From the NCBI GenBank assembly GCA_942159475.1, contig OW804094.1:18829067-18893066 (forward strand): 64,000 nucleotides of DNA, written 5' to 3'. The notes under the pieces were generated by a model. The model made no database searches and had not been told where the DNA came from. It worked only from the letters and a program-made list of their open reading frames with translations. Origin of the DNA: Sthenelais limicola. Its lineage: Eukaryota; Annelida; Polychaeta; Phyllodocida; Sigalionidae. Shown piece by piece: positions 41,725-53,428 of this stretch. The stretch's first letter is position 1; the number at the start of each line of letters is the position of its first letter. Position numbers and translations under genes: made by a program.

Positions 41725-44700
41725 TGGAAAGTACATCATGACCTTTGTGGTAGTGACCACTTTCCAATCATTATCCAGACTGAACGGAAAAACAAAGACA
41801 CCGAGCGTCCACCTAGGTGGAACATAGCAAAGGCTGACTGGGAGGAGTACCAAAAGAAATGCAAACAATCATTTCGTTCATGGCCACTGATAAAGGAAAG
41901 GGAAGAACATCCTGCCGAGTACTTTGCCAATAACCTTAGGGAAATCAGTGCCATGTGCATTGGGAAAACCTCCATCACACAAAAGAGACAAAAATGCCCC
42001 TGGTTCAATGAGCGATGCCAGGAGGCCAGGAGGGAAAGAAGAAAGGCCCTCCGTAAATTCAGGAAGACCATCACACCTGAAAATATGCACAGTTACCTCA
42101 ACACTAGAGCCATCACAAAGCAGACTTTCAAGCAGGAGAGGAGAGAATCATTCCACACCTATGTGGGTTCACTCTCCAAATCCACTCCTATGCGAAAAGT
42201 ATTCCAACAGATTCGGAAGCTTAACGGGGACCCTCCACCTACAGTACGTCATCTTCAGGATGGACCTGTAAAGGTGGAGACCCCTAAGGAAATTGCAGAC
42301 ACCATGGCTGAGCAATTCAGGAAGGTGTCATCTAGTGACAACTGCTCAGACCAGTTCCTGAGTCATAAAACTAAATGTGAGAGACAGAAGCTCAACTTTG
42401 AATCCCGTAATGAGGAAAGCTACAACAAGCCTTTCACCAAGGATGAGTTGCAGCATGCGCTCTCACAGGCAAAAGACTCCTGCCCTGGACCAGATGACAT
42501 CCATTACCAGATGTTGAAACACTTACCAGGGGAAACCATGCACCTTCTTCTGGAGGTGTACAACGACATCTGGGTCACCGGAAATTATCCACCATCGTGG
42601 TCAGAGGCAATAGTTGTGCCAATTCCTAAACCAGGAAAAAACCCAACGTTGGCCTCTAGCTACCGTCCAATAGCCATGACCAGTTGTATGGCCAAAACAA
42701 TGGAAAGATTGGTGAACAACAGGCTAGTCTACTTTCTTGAATCGAAAGGGCACCTTTCAGTTCACCAATCCGGATTTCGTCGAGGACGCAGCACAACAGA
42801 TCACCTAGTGAGCCTGGAGAGCTGGATCCGAGATGGGTTTGCTAACAAAGAACATGTGGTCAGTGTCTTCTTTGACCTGGAAAAGGCATATGATACCACC
42901 TGGAGGTATGGGATCATGAGAGACATTCACAAGCTGGGTTTGAGAGGAAGACTGACTAGATTTATTGGAAACTTCCTGACTGATAGATCTTTCCAAGTCT
43001 GCCTAGGGTCAGTCCTCTCCGAAAGTGAAGAGCAGGAAATGGGTGTACCCCAAGGCTGTATCCTCTCAGTGACCCTCTTCAGTGTTAAGATCAACAGCAT
43101 CACTAAACAACTTCAACCTAGTGTTGAATGCTGCTTGTATGTGGATGATTTTGTCATCTGCTACAAGGGCACCCACATGCGAACAATTGAACGCATACTA
43201 CAGCAGACTCTGACAAGACTAGCTGAGTGGAGCACCAACAATGGCTTCAAATTCTCAGCAGAGAAAACTTGTGTTGTGCATTTCTGCCGAAGGCGAGGGT
43301 GCAAAGAGGAGCCAACACTATATCTCCAAGGAAAAAATCTGGTAGTCCAGGAGGAGGTAAAATTCCTTGGCGTGGTATTTGACAGGATTCTTTCCTTCAA
43401 ACCACACATTGAATACCTCCGGAGGAAATGCCAGAAGGCAATGAACCTGCTGAAGGTCCTCAGTCACCCCAACTGGGGTTGTAACAAAGAGACCTTGCTG
43501 ACATTGTACAAAATGTATATCCAATCAAGGTTAGACTATGGATCTATGGTGTATGCCTCTGCTCCAAGGTCTTACCTGGACAGACTTAAGCCCATTCAGA
43601 ACCAGGGACTGAGACTTTGTCTTGGAGCCTTACGTACAACTCCTGCACCAAGCCTTCATATTGAAGCTGGTATACCACCTCTGGAGTTTCGCCGGGAAAA
43701 GCTCACACTGCAATACACTATACGTGTCAGAGCTAACCCCAAAAATCCAGCCCACAAACTCATATTTGACAACAAGAACACTGTGTATCGGGAGAAGCCA
43801 AATGCCATCAAGCCAATGGCAGTGACAGCAAGGTCTTTATTCCGAGAAGCTGGTGTACCAATGAAAAGAGTAATGACTGAAAAACCACCAGAGACTCCAC
43901 CATGGGAACAAAAATTACCCCTGGTTATCCTGGACCTTGACACAAACAAGAAAACTGAGACTCCTGTGCATGTATTTGAAAAACAATACAGTGAAATCAG
44001 GACACAGTTTGAAAGCCATACAGCCATTTTCACCGATGGTTCCAAAGATGGTAGTCGTGTTGGATTTGCCGTGCATACACCATTTGGAAACTTGAAGAAG
44101 GCTCTCCACAAGGAAAGCAGCATCTACACTGCTGAAGGAAAAGCACTGCTTAAGGCACTTGAATGGGTACAGGTCTCACGGATGAAGAAATTCATCATAT
44201 TCTCAGACTCGCACCCATGTCTAGAAGCTGTGACCAACCTTTATCCTAAGAACCCAATCATACAAGCAATTCAAGAGACATACACTGAAAACAAAAGACT
44301 GGACAAAGAAGTGGTGTTGTGCTGGGTGCCAAGCCACATTGGAATAGAAGGAAATGAGGCAGCAGACATTGCAGCCAAAAATGCATTGAGGCGCCCTGTT
44401 GGGGCTGACCAAATGCCATACACAGACATTGTACCTGTGGTGCAGGCACATGTCAAACGTAGCTGGCAGCGCACATGGAATGGTGTTAACAGTAACAAGC
44501 TGCGAGCAATCACACCATCAATCACACCAAAATTCAAAGACGATAACCTGACAAGACCCGAACAGGTGATACTGACCCGTCTTCGTACCGGTCACACCAA
44601 ACTGACTCACAGGCACCTTCTAAAAGGTGAAGTGGCTCCTGTATGTCGGACATGCAACACTCAACTGAGTGTAGAGCATCTCTTAATACATTGTCAGGCA

Positions 44701-44823
44701 ACCAAGAGAAACAGAATAAAATTCCTGCAAAATCGCAGGACACTGCAGAGTATTTTCCGGGAATCTGGGAACAAAAATATTCTTGATTTCCTACGGGAAA
44801 CCAAATTGTACGACAAAATTTAG
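41725..44823 (+). CDS. Reverse transcriptase-RNase H polyprotein (ORF2, N-truncated)
   Basis: The frame is open from the truncation point; the first ATG is 41953, but coding similarity begins earlier with the endonuclease tail (G-S-D-H-F-P-I-I at about 41752). Then a linker, reverse transcriptase (Y-R-P-I-A-M-T, S-G-F-R-R-G-R-S-T, F-F-D-L-E-K-A-Y-D, G-V-P-Q-G-C, Y-V-D-D near 43140), RNase H (F-T-D-G-S-K-D-G near 44030, W-V-P-S-H-I-G near 44326) and a C-terminal C-x2-C...H-x4-C. RNase H plus YVDD fits the I/Nimb group. No stop or frameshift in 3.1 kb, so truncation is the main defect: most of the endonuclease and ORF1 are gone. Confidence 0.93.
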   Translation, partial: WKVHHDLCGSDHFPIIIQTERKNKDTERPPRWNIAKADWEEYQKKCKQSFRSWPLIKEREEHPAEYFANNLREISAMCIGKTSITQKRQKCPWFNERCQEARRERRKALRKFRKTITPENMHSYLNTRAITKQTFKQERRESFHTYVGSLSKSTPMRKVFQQIRKLNGDPPPTVRHLQDGPVKVETPKEIADTMAEQFRKVSSSDNCSDQFLSHKTKCERQKLNFESRNEESYNKPFTKDELQHALSQAKDSCPGPDDIHYQMLKHLPGETMHLLLEVYNDIWVTGNYPPSWSEAIVVPIPKPGKNPTLASSYRPIAMTSCMAKTMERLVNNRLVYFLESKGHLSVHQSGFRRGRSTTDHLVSLESWIRDGFANKEHVVSVFFDLEKAYDTTWRYGIMRDIHKLGLRGRLTRFIGNFLTDRSFQVCLGSVLSESEEQEMGVPQGCILSVTLFSVKINSITKQLQPSVECCLYVDDFVICYKGTHMRTIERILQQTLTRLAEWSTNNGFKFSAEKTCVVHFCRRRGCKEEPTLYLQGKNLVVQEEVKFLGVVFDRILSFKPHIEYLRRKCQKAMNLLKVLSHPNWGCNKETLLTLYKMYIQSRLDYGSMVYASAPRSYLDRLKPIQNQGLRLCLGALRTTPAPSLHIEAGIPPLEFRREKLTLQYTIRVRANPKNPAHKLIFDNKNTVYREKPNAIKPMAVTARSLFREAGVPMKRVMTEKPPETPPWEQKLPLVILDLDTNKKTETPVHVFEKQYSEIRTQFESHTAIFTDGSKDGSRVGFAVHTPFGNLKKALHKESSIYTAEGKALLKALEWVQVSRMKKFIIFSDSHPCLEAVTNLYPKNPIIQAIQETYTENKRLDKEVVLCWVPSHIGIEGNEAADIAAKNALRRPVGADQMPYTDIVPVVQAHVKRSWQRTWNGVNSNKLRAITPSITPKFKDDNLTRPEQVILTRLRTGHTKLTHRHLLKGEVAPVCRTCNTQLSVEHLLIHCQATKRNRIKFLQNRRTLQSIFRESGNKNILDFLRETKLYDKI

Positions 44824-44832
44824 GTAACCTAA

Positions 44833-44974
44833 ATGAAGCCTGACTTCGTCAGGCCAAACCCTGTTTCATGAAATAGGGAATTTCACAGAATAAAATAATA
44901 AAACCACAGTATATCTGCTAACTTTTAATTACTATTAGCGGAGGTGAAACTAACCAAACCAAACCAAACCAAAA
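44833..44974 (+). promoter_or_regulatory. I-type 3' UTR with two hairpins and (accaa)n tail
   Basis: gcctgacttcgtcaggc and ccctgtttcatgaaataggg are adjacent perfect or near-perfect hairpins 10 bases after the stop. They are kept in all three copies and may be the recognition site of the reverse transcriptase. Confidence 0.6.
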
Positions 44975-44985
44975 GGGGTAGAATA

Positions 44986-47240
44986 AACATGTAGTCAAGT
45001 GTGAATTGTTGGGCTTGCGGGCCAGCGAATCATAGAACTGTTTAGACACTAGTGAGGAAGGTTGCACCTGTGTCGTATAAAAATTCTCCTCGCCTAGTAC
45101 CCACCTTGACAGGCACATAACCATCTATCCACTATCGCTACCACGTCGATAGGGATAGAGAGATCACGGCTGGCCGCAGAACTTTTTAACGCAGCGTTCC
45201 CCACCCACGGTAGAGCTAGCCGCGAGCAGCACTGTGCCAGCGTCAGTGCAGCGACTATCCGAACTCATTCCACGATCGCGTGGGACGGCCTGGACGTTAC
45301 TAACTGACTCCTCCGACCAAAGTTTCGTACCTGCCGGCTTCGAGGGGTCCTTACCCTCCACCACGACAGTTTCCACTCTGTTTTGTTCCGCCTGCCTACC
45401 TGACCTCCTCAGATCATATGACCTACATGGAGTGTTGCCCAATCGGGCTACAGAAGGGTTTCCCCCCCCCCCCCCCCCCCCCCTGCCAAGAGTTCCGTCG
45501 AACCCATGGGTCTCGTCACCGCTTCTTTGCAAGACCCACCTCAATTTCCCTTAGCAGGTTTACTCTGTTCCGGGGAATTGTCTTCTTCACCCTTTTCCTT
45601 CGTGATGAAAGCGCGAAACTTTTTTAGGTGATTACAATTGGCTGGTAAATGGGTAGTTTTCCCGCAAAGCCAACAGGCAGGCTCTGGACGAGTCGCCTTT
45701 GCATCTTACTCACAGGCACCTTCTAAAAGGTGAAGTGGCTCCTGTATGTCAGACATGCAACACTCAACTGAGTGTAGAGCATCTCTTAATACATTGTCAG
45801 GCAACCAAGAGAAACAGAATAAAATTCCTGCAAAATCGCAGGACACTGCAGAGTATTTTCCGGGAATCTGGGAACAAAAATATTCTTGATTTCCTACGGG
45901 AAACCAAATTGTACGACAAAATTTAGGTAACCTAAATGAAGCCTGACTTCGTCAGGCCAAACCCTGTTTCATGAAATAGGGAATTTCACAGAATAAAATA
46001 ATAAAACCACAGTATATCTGCTAACTTTTAATTACTATTAGCGGAGGTGAAACTAACCAAACCAAACCAAACCAAACCAAAAGCATCTTTCTTCCGATAG
46101 TCGGTCTTGGTGACTGTCTTCTTGGAAGATTTAGATAAAGTCTTGGTTTTATCCCATCCATGACCATGCTCTGGTCGGACTTCTTAGCATCCCCCTTTCG
46201 CACGTCCTTCCGCAATGCTTCGGCTATCAAATCCGATTCCGAATCAGAGTCCGAAACCTCCGGTGCCGTAGCCACCTCCGAAGTTTCTTCCTCAGAGAAG
46301 TCAGATCCAGACTGCGCTTCTGCTTCTGCAGCTGCATAAGAAGCTTTACGCCCCTTGTCCTTTTTCTGACCATAGAACTTATATCCTCTCGATTTGAATT
46401 TAGAGGATGGTCCCGGAGTGGTACCCAAAACACGCTGATACCCCGCTGGGCCACCTGCTCGCACAAAATCTGTCGCGAGATCTACGCAGTCTTACATAGA
46501 CTTTGGGCGGTTAGTTTGCACCCACATGCCGAGGAACTTATCCTCTAAGCCTGTGCAGAAGATACGGATCGACTCCTTCTTCATGTGTTTGAGGTACTGG
46601 CCTTCGTACGCTCGCTTGCACAAGGTGAGCAGCGTCTCACCATAGTGTTGAAGTGATTCCCCTGGCTGTTGAATACGGCCATTGTACTCCTCTTCATGAC
46701 TCAGTCTTTGTGTCCAAGATGACACAAAGCCTCGTAACAACGTCACTTGGTTAGGGATTGTGAAGGTTGGACATCTACGATCAAAAAATATCGATCAGAT
46801 ATTGTGGGCAAGCCCTGTATTCGTGTAGACCATGAAGTAACCGTTGCACACGCTTCAGTGGAAGTGTATCGTTTACCAACCAAAGAAGATCGAGTGTTCC
46901 TCGAATTTCACCAATTGAGGTGTCGCTTGGTGGTTCTCCCGTTTTATCGTAAGAACAAAGCGCGTTGGTCAAGTAGTCTACCATGACCTTTGTGTCCTCT
47001 TGCTGACTCGGATGGTCCGCAGATTCTGCAGCTTTCGTAATGTCCTCCACCGTTTGCGTTTTCGGAATCATGTGTTTCCTCCGCCTCGCCTGTATCGACA
47101 CTGAAGCCCTCATGCTCTACGAGCCTGCGAAGATCTTCCTCGTTGAAATACAAGCGCAATCCTAACACCGCAGCTACTAGTTTTGCAACCGAGCTTTGTG
47201 TCTCCGGATTGACGGTCAACCCTTCAGCATGCATACCATC
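44986..47240 (-). pseudogene. Ty3-like LTR retrotransposon relic: gag and protease region
   Basis: Minus strand from 47240: gag-like frames (G-L-T-V-N-P-E-T-Q, then L-T-L-C-K-R-A-Y-E and I-R-I-F-C-T-G-L-E-D-K-F-L-G), a basic and acidic linker (K-F-Y-G-Q-K-K-D-K-G), and near 45070 the aspartic protease motif L-Y-D-T-G-A-T. Several frameshifts and stops and a 20-base G run break it. It is cut by I-type insertions at 45708-46082 and 41724-44974. No LTRs, RT or integrase recognised. Confidence 0.65.
45708..46082 (+). mobile_element. Second I-type insertion, 5'-truncated, 7-bp TSD
   Basis: Matches 44605-44974 (last 73 codons and 3' UTR) with about one base difference in the coding part. Flanked by gcatctt at 45701-45707 and 46083-46089. 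It lies in the gag region of the same relic hit by the larger copy. Confidence 0.93.
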
Positions 47241-47703
47241 GGAGGGTGTCTGCAGTGTCGCCCTCTGACGGGAGTGGCCAGAACTGGTGGTCGTCTCCGG
47301 CTCCAGTAGAAGTGCCCCGCTGTCGTAGCCTGGTTGGTGTTCGGCGATGGTCGACAGCCTCGATGTATTCCGGGTGGCGGACCCACTACAAATATAATAA
47401 ATTAAAATCCCAATCCAGCTGTAATAATATGAATATTACTACACACCGCATACCAGAGTAAGATTACGTCAAGTTCCTATCAGGAAAATAATCAGGTGAT
47501 CCATCCACACAGAAGGAAAGAAAAGTTTATGAAATGAAACAAATTTTAGGTCTACTTTGGACACAATACTATATATCCTAACTATGGACCTTTGGAAAGA
47601 CTTATTTTACACACAAATGCTTCCCTTTTCATTTAAAACACCTTTTATAATAGTTATACCATACATGTAGGTATATAATCTCAATATATCAACATCATTA
47701 ACT
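47241..47703. other. No gene recognised
   Basis: The first 140 bases may be more of the gag region. The rest is unique AT-rich DNA. Confidence 0.35.
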
Positions 47704-47887
47704 GTGCCTGGTCCTGGGTAAGACCTTTAAGGGCCTTTCTGTCTCTTTTCTCTGTCTCTCTCTCCCTTCTTCTCTATCTCTGTTTCCTGGGTATGATCAT
47801 AAACTGCCTCCCTCTCAGCTCTCCCGCCCTTGATATAACACTTCAAAGTGTTGATAAGGGCGTAAAGCAACCAATCTCACTCACTCT
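47704..47887 (+). mobile_element. SINE
   Basis: Full length, slightly short tail. Confidence 0.9.
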
Positions 47888-47948
47888 CATTTTTTTCAAA
47901 TACATTCCCACCCATATCCCACATTAGAGTAATATTAGTTATGAAACT

Positions 47949-48096
47949 TTCTTTTCTCTGTCTCTCTCTCCCTTCTTCTCTATCTCTATTTCCTGGGTAT
48001 GATCATAAACTGCCTCCCTCTCAGCTCTCCCGCCCTTGATATAACACTTCAAAGTCTTGATAAGGGCGTAAATCCACCAATCTCACTCACTCACTC
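47949..48096 (+). mobile_element. SINE, 5'-truncated
   Basis: Starts within the CT-rich arm (tttcttttctctg). The palindrome is changed to caaagtcttgat. Confidence 0.9.
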
Positions 48097-48343
48097 CTCC
48101 AAAACTGAAGTCGGGCTCGAGAAAACTCCTGTCTCAGAAATGGAAGGCGCAAAACTCAAAACTCTTCCATTGCCACTAATTTGACAATGACATAATATGT
48201 TTATATATTTTTGGTAAACACTATTTGGTCTACATAATCATAGAATCATGAAAAACCCATCCCTCAGTGACGACAATTCAGAATGATTTTTTATAACCAC
48301 TGCAGCAATATGAGACAGCTTATGTTTCCCATTACTAATTGTT

Positions 48344-48775
48344 TTAAATTTTGGTGTATGTTTTTATGATGTCTTCAGCCATTTTTCTTCTTAATTCCGG
48401 TGTTAAGTGGCATCCATCTTCCGATAGTAGGTGGTAGTGCGAAGTGTAAACAAGCCTTTCTGTTGTTTTGTGCTTCCTCCCTGCGCGATGGTGATGTACT
48501 AGGTTGCTGAAGTAAGGCGTTGGCACATGATGGAGTTTACTGAAGAGTTTCACCGCATTATTATAAGCTGTCACTTCTCTATCCAGAAGCAATTGGTCTT
48601 CTTCTATTGCCTGTAATTTACTTCTTGTTAGAATTCGATGAAGTACATTGTTGTGTGCTGCGATATGCTGGTTATATTTGACAAGATCCAATCCTACAGT
48701 TGGACCAAATATTATTGTAGGTGGAGAAGTATTTGCATTGAAATAGGAGAGTATCAGTTGACTTGCTCTTACCAT
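48344..48775 (-). pseudogene. SGNH-like ORF, second half (outer copy)
   Basis: Codes P-T-I-I-F-G-P-T-V-G-L-D-L-V-K-Y-N-Q, then L-L-S-E-D-G-C-H-L-T with the Asp-His catalytic pair of SGNH folds, and stops at 48344. The apparent ATG at its edge is an internal Met of the original ORF. Confidence 0.8.
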
Positions 48776-49975
48776 TTATATATATATAATACTTTTATTC
48801 AAATCAGATTCAAACAGTTACAGAGTAATAATCAGAATTGGTGATGAACCATCTGCCCATTCGCAGGTGTTCCCGGCTGTCCATATGGTTACTACTCCTT
48901 CAAATAAAAAGTTTTATAAACTTATGATGTCGGTCATATTCTCTAACATAGTTCTTTAGTTTTCATCCGTAATATAACATTAGGTCATGGATTTTCCAGA
49001 CCATATTTGAGGATATTGCTTATGGTATTATCAGTATTCATTTCGTATTTCCAGAAGTTTCATTTTACCACTATGGTATTTTCTAATCATTACAACCATA
49101 ATTATATTTCTGACATCCCAATATTTCAATACAACGTCTAATATCTTAATATTAATATATGTGATGTGTTTCAGGAAAATGAGACATAAGTCGCAAAATT
49201 GATATTTTTCAAATTGTTTTATTTATAAGATCTCTTTGTTGGAATATTTTCATTTTTGGTGTGTCGAGTGCTGGTGGTTGTATAGATACATGTACCAAAT
49301 TTCAAGACAGTTCATCAATTATATTAGTGCATTTCGAAGATCATACTATGGACAATATTTAACTACTTTACTAGTAAATGTCCACCCAGAAATATTGCAA
49401 CCGTTGTTTTCAACAAAAAAAATACCAAACGGAAAAGATAGAAATACTTCTCTAATGCCCTTAATGTTTACATTCATTGGAATCAGCTTGATCTCATCGT
49501 TTCAAATATGATGATATCTCAAAATCTAATTTTCGCGACTTATGACTCATTTTCCTGAAACATATCACATATGTCACTCCTTCGTTTTGGAGCTTTGGAT
49601 ATATTTATCTTTTTACAGTATATTTTTAGATTACAACTTCATACAGTACATATGTACTTGTGTTATACAAATGAATTTTTTTTAGACTAAACATCAATCA
49701 ATATTAAACTCAAAACATCAGTGGAAGATCTCTCTCAATCTTCTCCACAACAAATTACATCTACAACAACAGTGTTCCCTTTTGATTGTACAATATTTGC
49801 ACATCCCTATGGGTTCACTATTCTATGTTCCCTTCCCTCAATTTTTAATTCCCTTATCGCTGTATCGATCTTTTTTACTACTGGTAAGTACATGCCCAGT
49901 GTAATTTACCCCCCAATCCCTGTAATTTCCCTATACATTGGTGAACATTTATAACGAGTCATGTAACGATTCACA
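48776..49975 (-). other. 3' UTR of the inner retrotransposon
   Basis: AT-rich, non-coding, ends aataaaagtattatatatata. The plus-strand frames at 49236 and 49721 are not supported. Confidence 0.6.
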
Positions 49976-51143
49976 TCATTCAGCATCGGTAGATTTAAGG
50001 TAAGGGTCATAGTCTAGGTGATATTCGTGCTTCAAGTATCCCCTAAACTCTTTTCTCGAGGGGATAGTTTGAATCTTATCATCCATCCTATTCCATGAAT
50101 TTGGCATATTGTAAACATAAGATCTTTTAAACATTTCATTTTTTGGGTGCGGAACAATAAGCTTTTTACCTGTAGTTAACCTTCTTAGACATATTGTTCT
50201 ATTGTCCACATATTCATCACTTCTCGATCGGATAAAAGCCCTCTCTAGAGTATGTTTTTCTCGCCTAGTTTGTAGGCAAGGCATGTTAGTTTTATTATGT
50301 ACCTCCTTAGTATTTGTGAGTACTGGGAGATGAGCAATTTTATGGGCCGAATTCTGGAGGGTTTGTAATTTCTTTAAATGATTCCGGGTTGTCGAGCTAT
50401 AAAAAACGTCCCCATAATCTATTATGGGTAGCACCATGGTTTTGTATATCAAAAGTATTGTATCTTTATTACATACATTATATAACTTAGAGAGAGCTTT
50501 AACCTTCGCTCTTACAATGTTTTCTTTCTTGACCATAAATTTATTAAAGTTCAGTTGTTGATCAATTTCTATACCTAAATATTTATAATATCATGACCCA
50601 TTTGCTATTACACTCTGATATCTACCAGATAAATAATTCTCGAACCAGCCTAACGACCCTTTATCCAGACCATATCCTTCTAGCTTCTTTAAAAGTAAAT
50701 CATGATTAACCGTATCAAAGGCTTTTTTAAAATCTAAAAAAACTAAATCTGTAGCCTTCTTGTTATTTATATTGTAATATACTTTTTCTAATAAATTGTC
50801 GTGTGCCTCGACTATAGATTTTTCTTTCCGAAATCCAAACTGGTTTGCTGATAGTAATTTATTTGATTCAAAATATTGTGCTAGTTGAGTTTGTATGCAA
50901 CTCTCTAGCAGCTTAGCGGGTAAACTCACACATGATATTGGGCGGTAATTACTAGGGTCACTCTTGCTTCCTTCTTTAAAAAGTGGCGTGACCTTGGCTT
51001 CCTTAAATTCTTTTGGTACTTCATTATTTTCTATACTTAAATTGAATAGATATGCAAATTGCGTACTCAATTTTCGTATACAGGGTTTTAAAATTCTGGT
51101 TGGCAGAAATTCAATGCCAGAGGCTTTGTAATTCCCTATCTTT

Positions 51144-51628
51144 GGATGTTAAGGTAGGAGTTTTCTCCACAAATCACTGATACGGATGGTTGTTTTGAAG
51201 CATTTTATTTAAATATGAACCCAACGCGTTTCGACCGGTGGGGGTCTTCGTCAGGGGTGTCCTTAGAATGTCTTGGGTCTGCCTTATATAGCCATTCGTT
51301 TGTGTACACATGTGTAAAAATGTGTAGATAGAGGTTTGAGCGATTTGATTGGTTGATACGTTAGATAGGGTTTAGATTACTTGAAATAGCGTTGAAACAT
51401 ACAGATACATGAGTATGATTAAAGATTTTTTTATTTTAGCATATATAATATGTGAAATGTAAAGAGAAAAGGGATCTATAATTTTAAGTCCCTGGACTAT
51501 AATTAGTACTTAATATAATGATTGGCATATATTGTAGAGGTGATGGCTTGGTTCCTATGTCCGGTGTAGGTAGCCATATTGTTCTAGGAGGTTGGCGAAG
51601 GCCTTTCCTACCCTTCCTATCCTATCCT
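51144..51628 (-). mobile_element. Hammerhead-ribozyme element, copy 3, 5'-truncated, 13-bp TSD
   Basis: Flanked by attccctatcttt at 51131-51143 and 51629-51641. It keeps only the last codons of the Pro/Ser-rich ORF (V-G-K-A-F-A-N-L-L-E-Q-Y-G-Y-L-H-R-T, stop near 51570), the 3' region, the ribozyme motif and AATAAA. It shares the layout of copies 1 and 2. Confidence 0.8.
51219..51258 (-). ncRNA. Hammerhead-ribozyme-like motif, copy 3
   Basis: Stem I ACCC/GGGU, core CUGACGA, stem II GACC/GGUC with another loop, core GAAA, ACGCGU, U. The stem I end pair is A-U here and U-A in copy 2, a compensatory change. Confidence 0.65.
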
Positions 51629-53428
51629 ATTCCCTATCTTTTTTAATGCTAATTCTACACTAGCTGTGTTAATTTTAGTAAATTTGAATGAGTCTATTGG
51701 TTGAATATTCTTCGGTGTCGTAGGCTCGTTCGGATTATTCTCTTTTACAATCTTTTTCGCGAGTTCTGGTCCTACGTTAACAAAGTAGTCATTAAGTATT
51801 TCACTCGCTTCTTTACCCTTCTTTTTTTCACCTTTAAAATCAATTTGAATTTCTTCGTTACTTTTTGATTTCCCCTCAGAAACTAGTGGTTTAATGATAT
51901 CCTAAAACTTATGTGGATTATTTCTATTTTCGTTAATTTGGCCCTTCAAGTACTTTTCTTTTGCAATTTTGACTTTGGTATTCACATTGGTTCTTAAGAT
52001 CCTGGCTTTTTGCCAGTCTTCTTCTTTTCCTGATTTTTTCGCTTGTTTGAAGGCTCTATCCCTTTCTTTCCCCCCTTCAATAATGGATTCACCATACCAC
52101 ACTGGAGTTGATCTAACATTTTTAAATCTTTGTATTGGACACATTCTGTCCAGTATCTTAGTAATTTTATTGTAAATTATGCTCCAACCTGTATTGACGT
52201 CCCTCGTCTGATAGAGGTCCGTCCAATCCATGTCAGCCAGTATTTCTCCCAAAATCTTTATATCCAGAAATTTAGTGTTTCTTGCCGAAAAAGTTTCTAT
52301 ATTATATCTGGTTTTTTCTTTCTTTATTTGAAGATATACCGGAAGATGGTCGCTGATATTAATATTAAGCGTTCCCGTTTTGCTAATATTATTGGCGTTT
52401 GTGTAAATATGGTCGATTGTCGACGCAGATTTTTTACTAATCCTTGTTTTACCTTTTACTATTTGTTGTAAGTTATACTTGTTTAATAGATTCCTAAATA
52501 GTTCTGAACTTGAGGATTTGCCGTTTTGTAGATTTTGTGCTTCATAGTTAAAGTCACCCATTATTAGTATCTCTCTATTGGTATCTAATTTTCCTGTCTA
52601 ATTTTCAATGTCCCTATTTGATTCCCATAATTTTTCATATCCTGCTGTATTAAGATCTAATGAGGAGTGCACATACGTTAATAGTCCGCCTCCCCTTCTT
52701 TTCATTTTTCTGTCAAAACGAAAAACATTGTAACCCTTGATAGATAATCCCCTGTCCCTTACTTTCCCATTTAGCCATGTCTCCTGCATCACCATGACAT
52801 GTGGCTCATGATCTGTCATAAATTGTTCTACTTGATGAATCTTTGGTAATAAACTTCGTACATTCCATGTCATAAATTTTAATCCTTTAAGTGATCTAAA
52901 TAACTCTGAATCGCTACTGTCGTTGTTCACGCTACCGTTGTTATCCATAGTCATTGTTCCAGTATGAATACAAACCCAACCCCAACTGGAAAACCCCTAT
53001 TGATTCTATTTCACCCTTTAATGCCCCCCTCATTTCCTCGGAAATGTTACATTCGTAGTAAGGTTCATTTCCCTTACTCTCACAGGACAACATACCCATG
53101 ATTTAATGATTAAATGAATATCGTGCTATAGGGCAATTCAATCCAGGAGTCAAGCCATATGTAAAATACAATTATTATACATGTGACTAAAAATATTTCC
53201 CCTTTGTTATTGGGTAAATATGTACTACCGTATGAGAGCGGCCATCGTTCAGGAAAGGGGGTCGTCAGTGTTCTGTTGAGCTACCATCTACCTCTTACCA
53301 TCCTATGGCCAATTCATACCTATTACCATTCTCGCTACCTTTTTACTATCTTATGAAATACAAATCATCAATAGTAGCTAATTTGCTACTCCTGATAATT
53401 TTATCTCTGAATATTTAATATTGTGTAT

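Larger units (their letters stand above)
41724..44974 (+). mobile_element. I-type non-LTR retrotransposon, 5'-truncated, 11-bp target-site duplication
   Basis: Flanked by ggggtagaata at 41713-41723 and 44975-44985. It contains one uninterrupted ORF2 remnant with RNase H, a 150-base 3' UTR holding two hairpins and an (accaa)n tail. Two shorter copies (14069-14209, 45708-46082) share the 3' end almost base for base, so the family moved recently. Confidence 0.93.
49976..52954 (-). pseudogene. Endonuclease-reverse transcriptase (ORF2, inner copy), multiply broken
   Basis: Starts M-T-M-D-N-N; then T-W-N-V-R-S-L-L, Q-E-T-W-L, M-G-D-F-N-Y, I-S-D-H-L-P-V, reverse transcriptase blocks T-P-L-F-K-E-G, Y-R-P-I-S-C, Q-F-G-F-R-K-E-K-S, F-L-D-F-K-K-A-F-D, and the tail V-P-H-P-K-N-E-M-F. 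Lesions: TAG after N-R-D-I-E-N, Trp-to-stop in H-K-F-W, the hammerhead element at 51144-51628, and a deletion that removes the catalytic F/YADD block (A-N-G-S directly followed by stop and Y-Y-K-Y-L-G). Closely related to the plus-strand copy at 11.6 kb. Confidence 0.9.

Noticed and set aside
41570..42074. Minus-strand ORFs facing the I-type ORF2, and those at 43161-44743
   Set aside because: Shadows of the intact plus-strand reverse transcriptase frame.
45164..45554. ORFs on both strands around the G/C run at 45463-45482
   Set aside because: Out of frame with gag-protease similarity; kept only as part of the Ty3-like relic.
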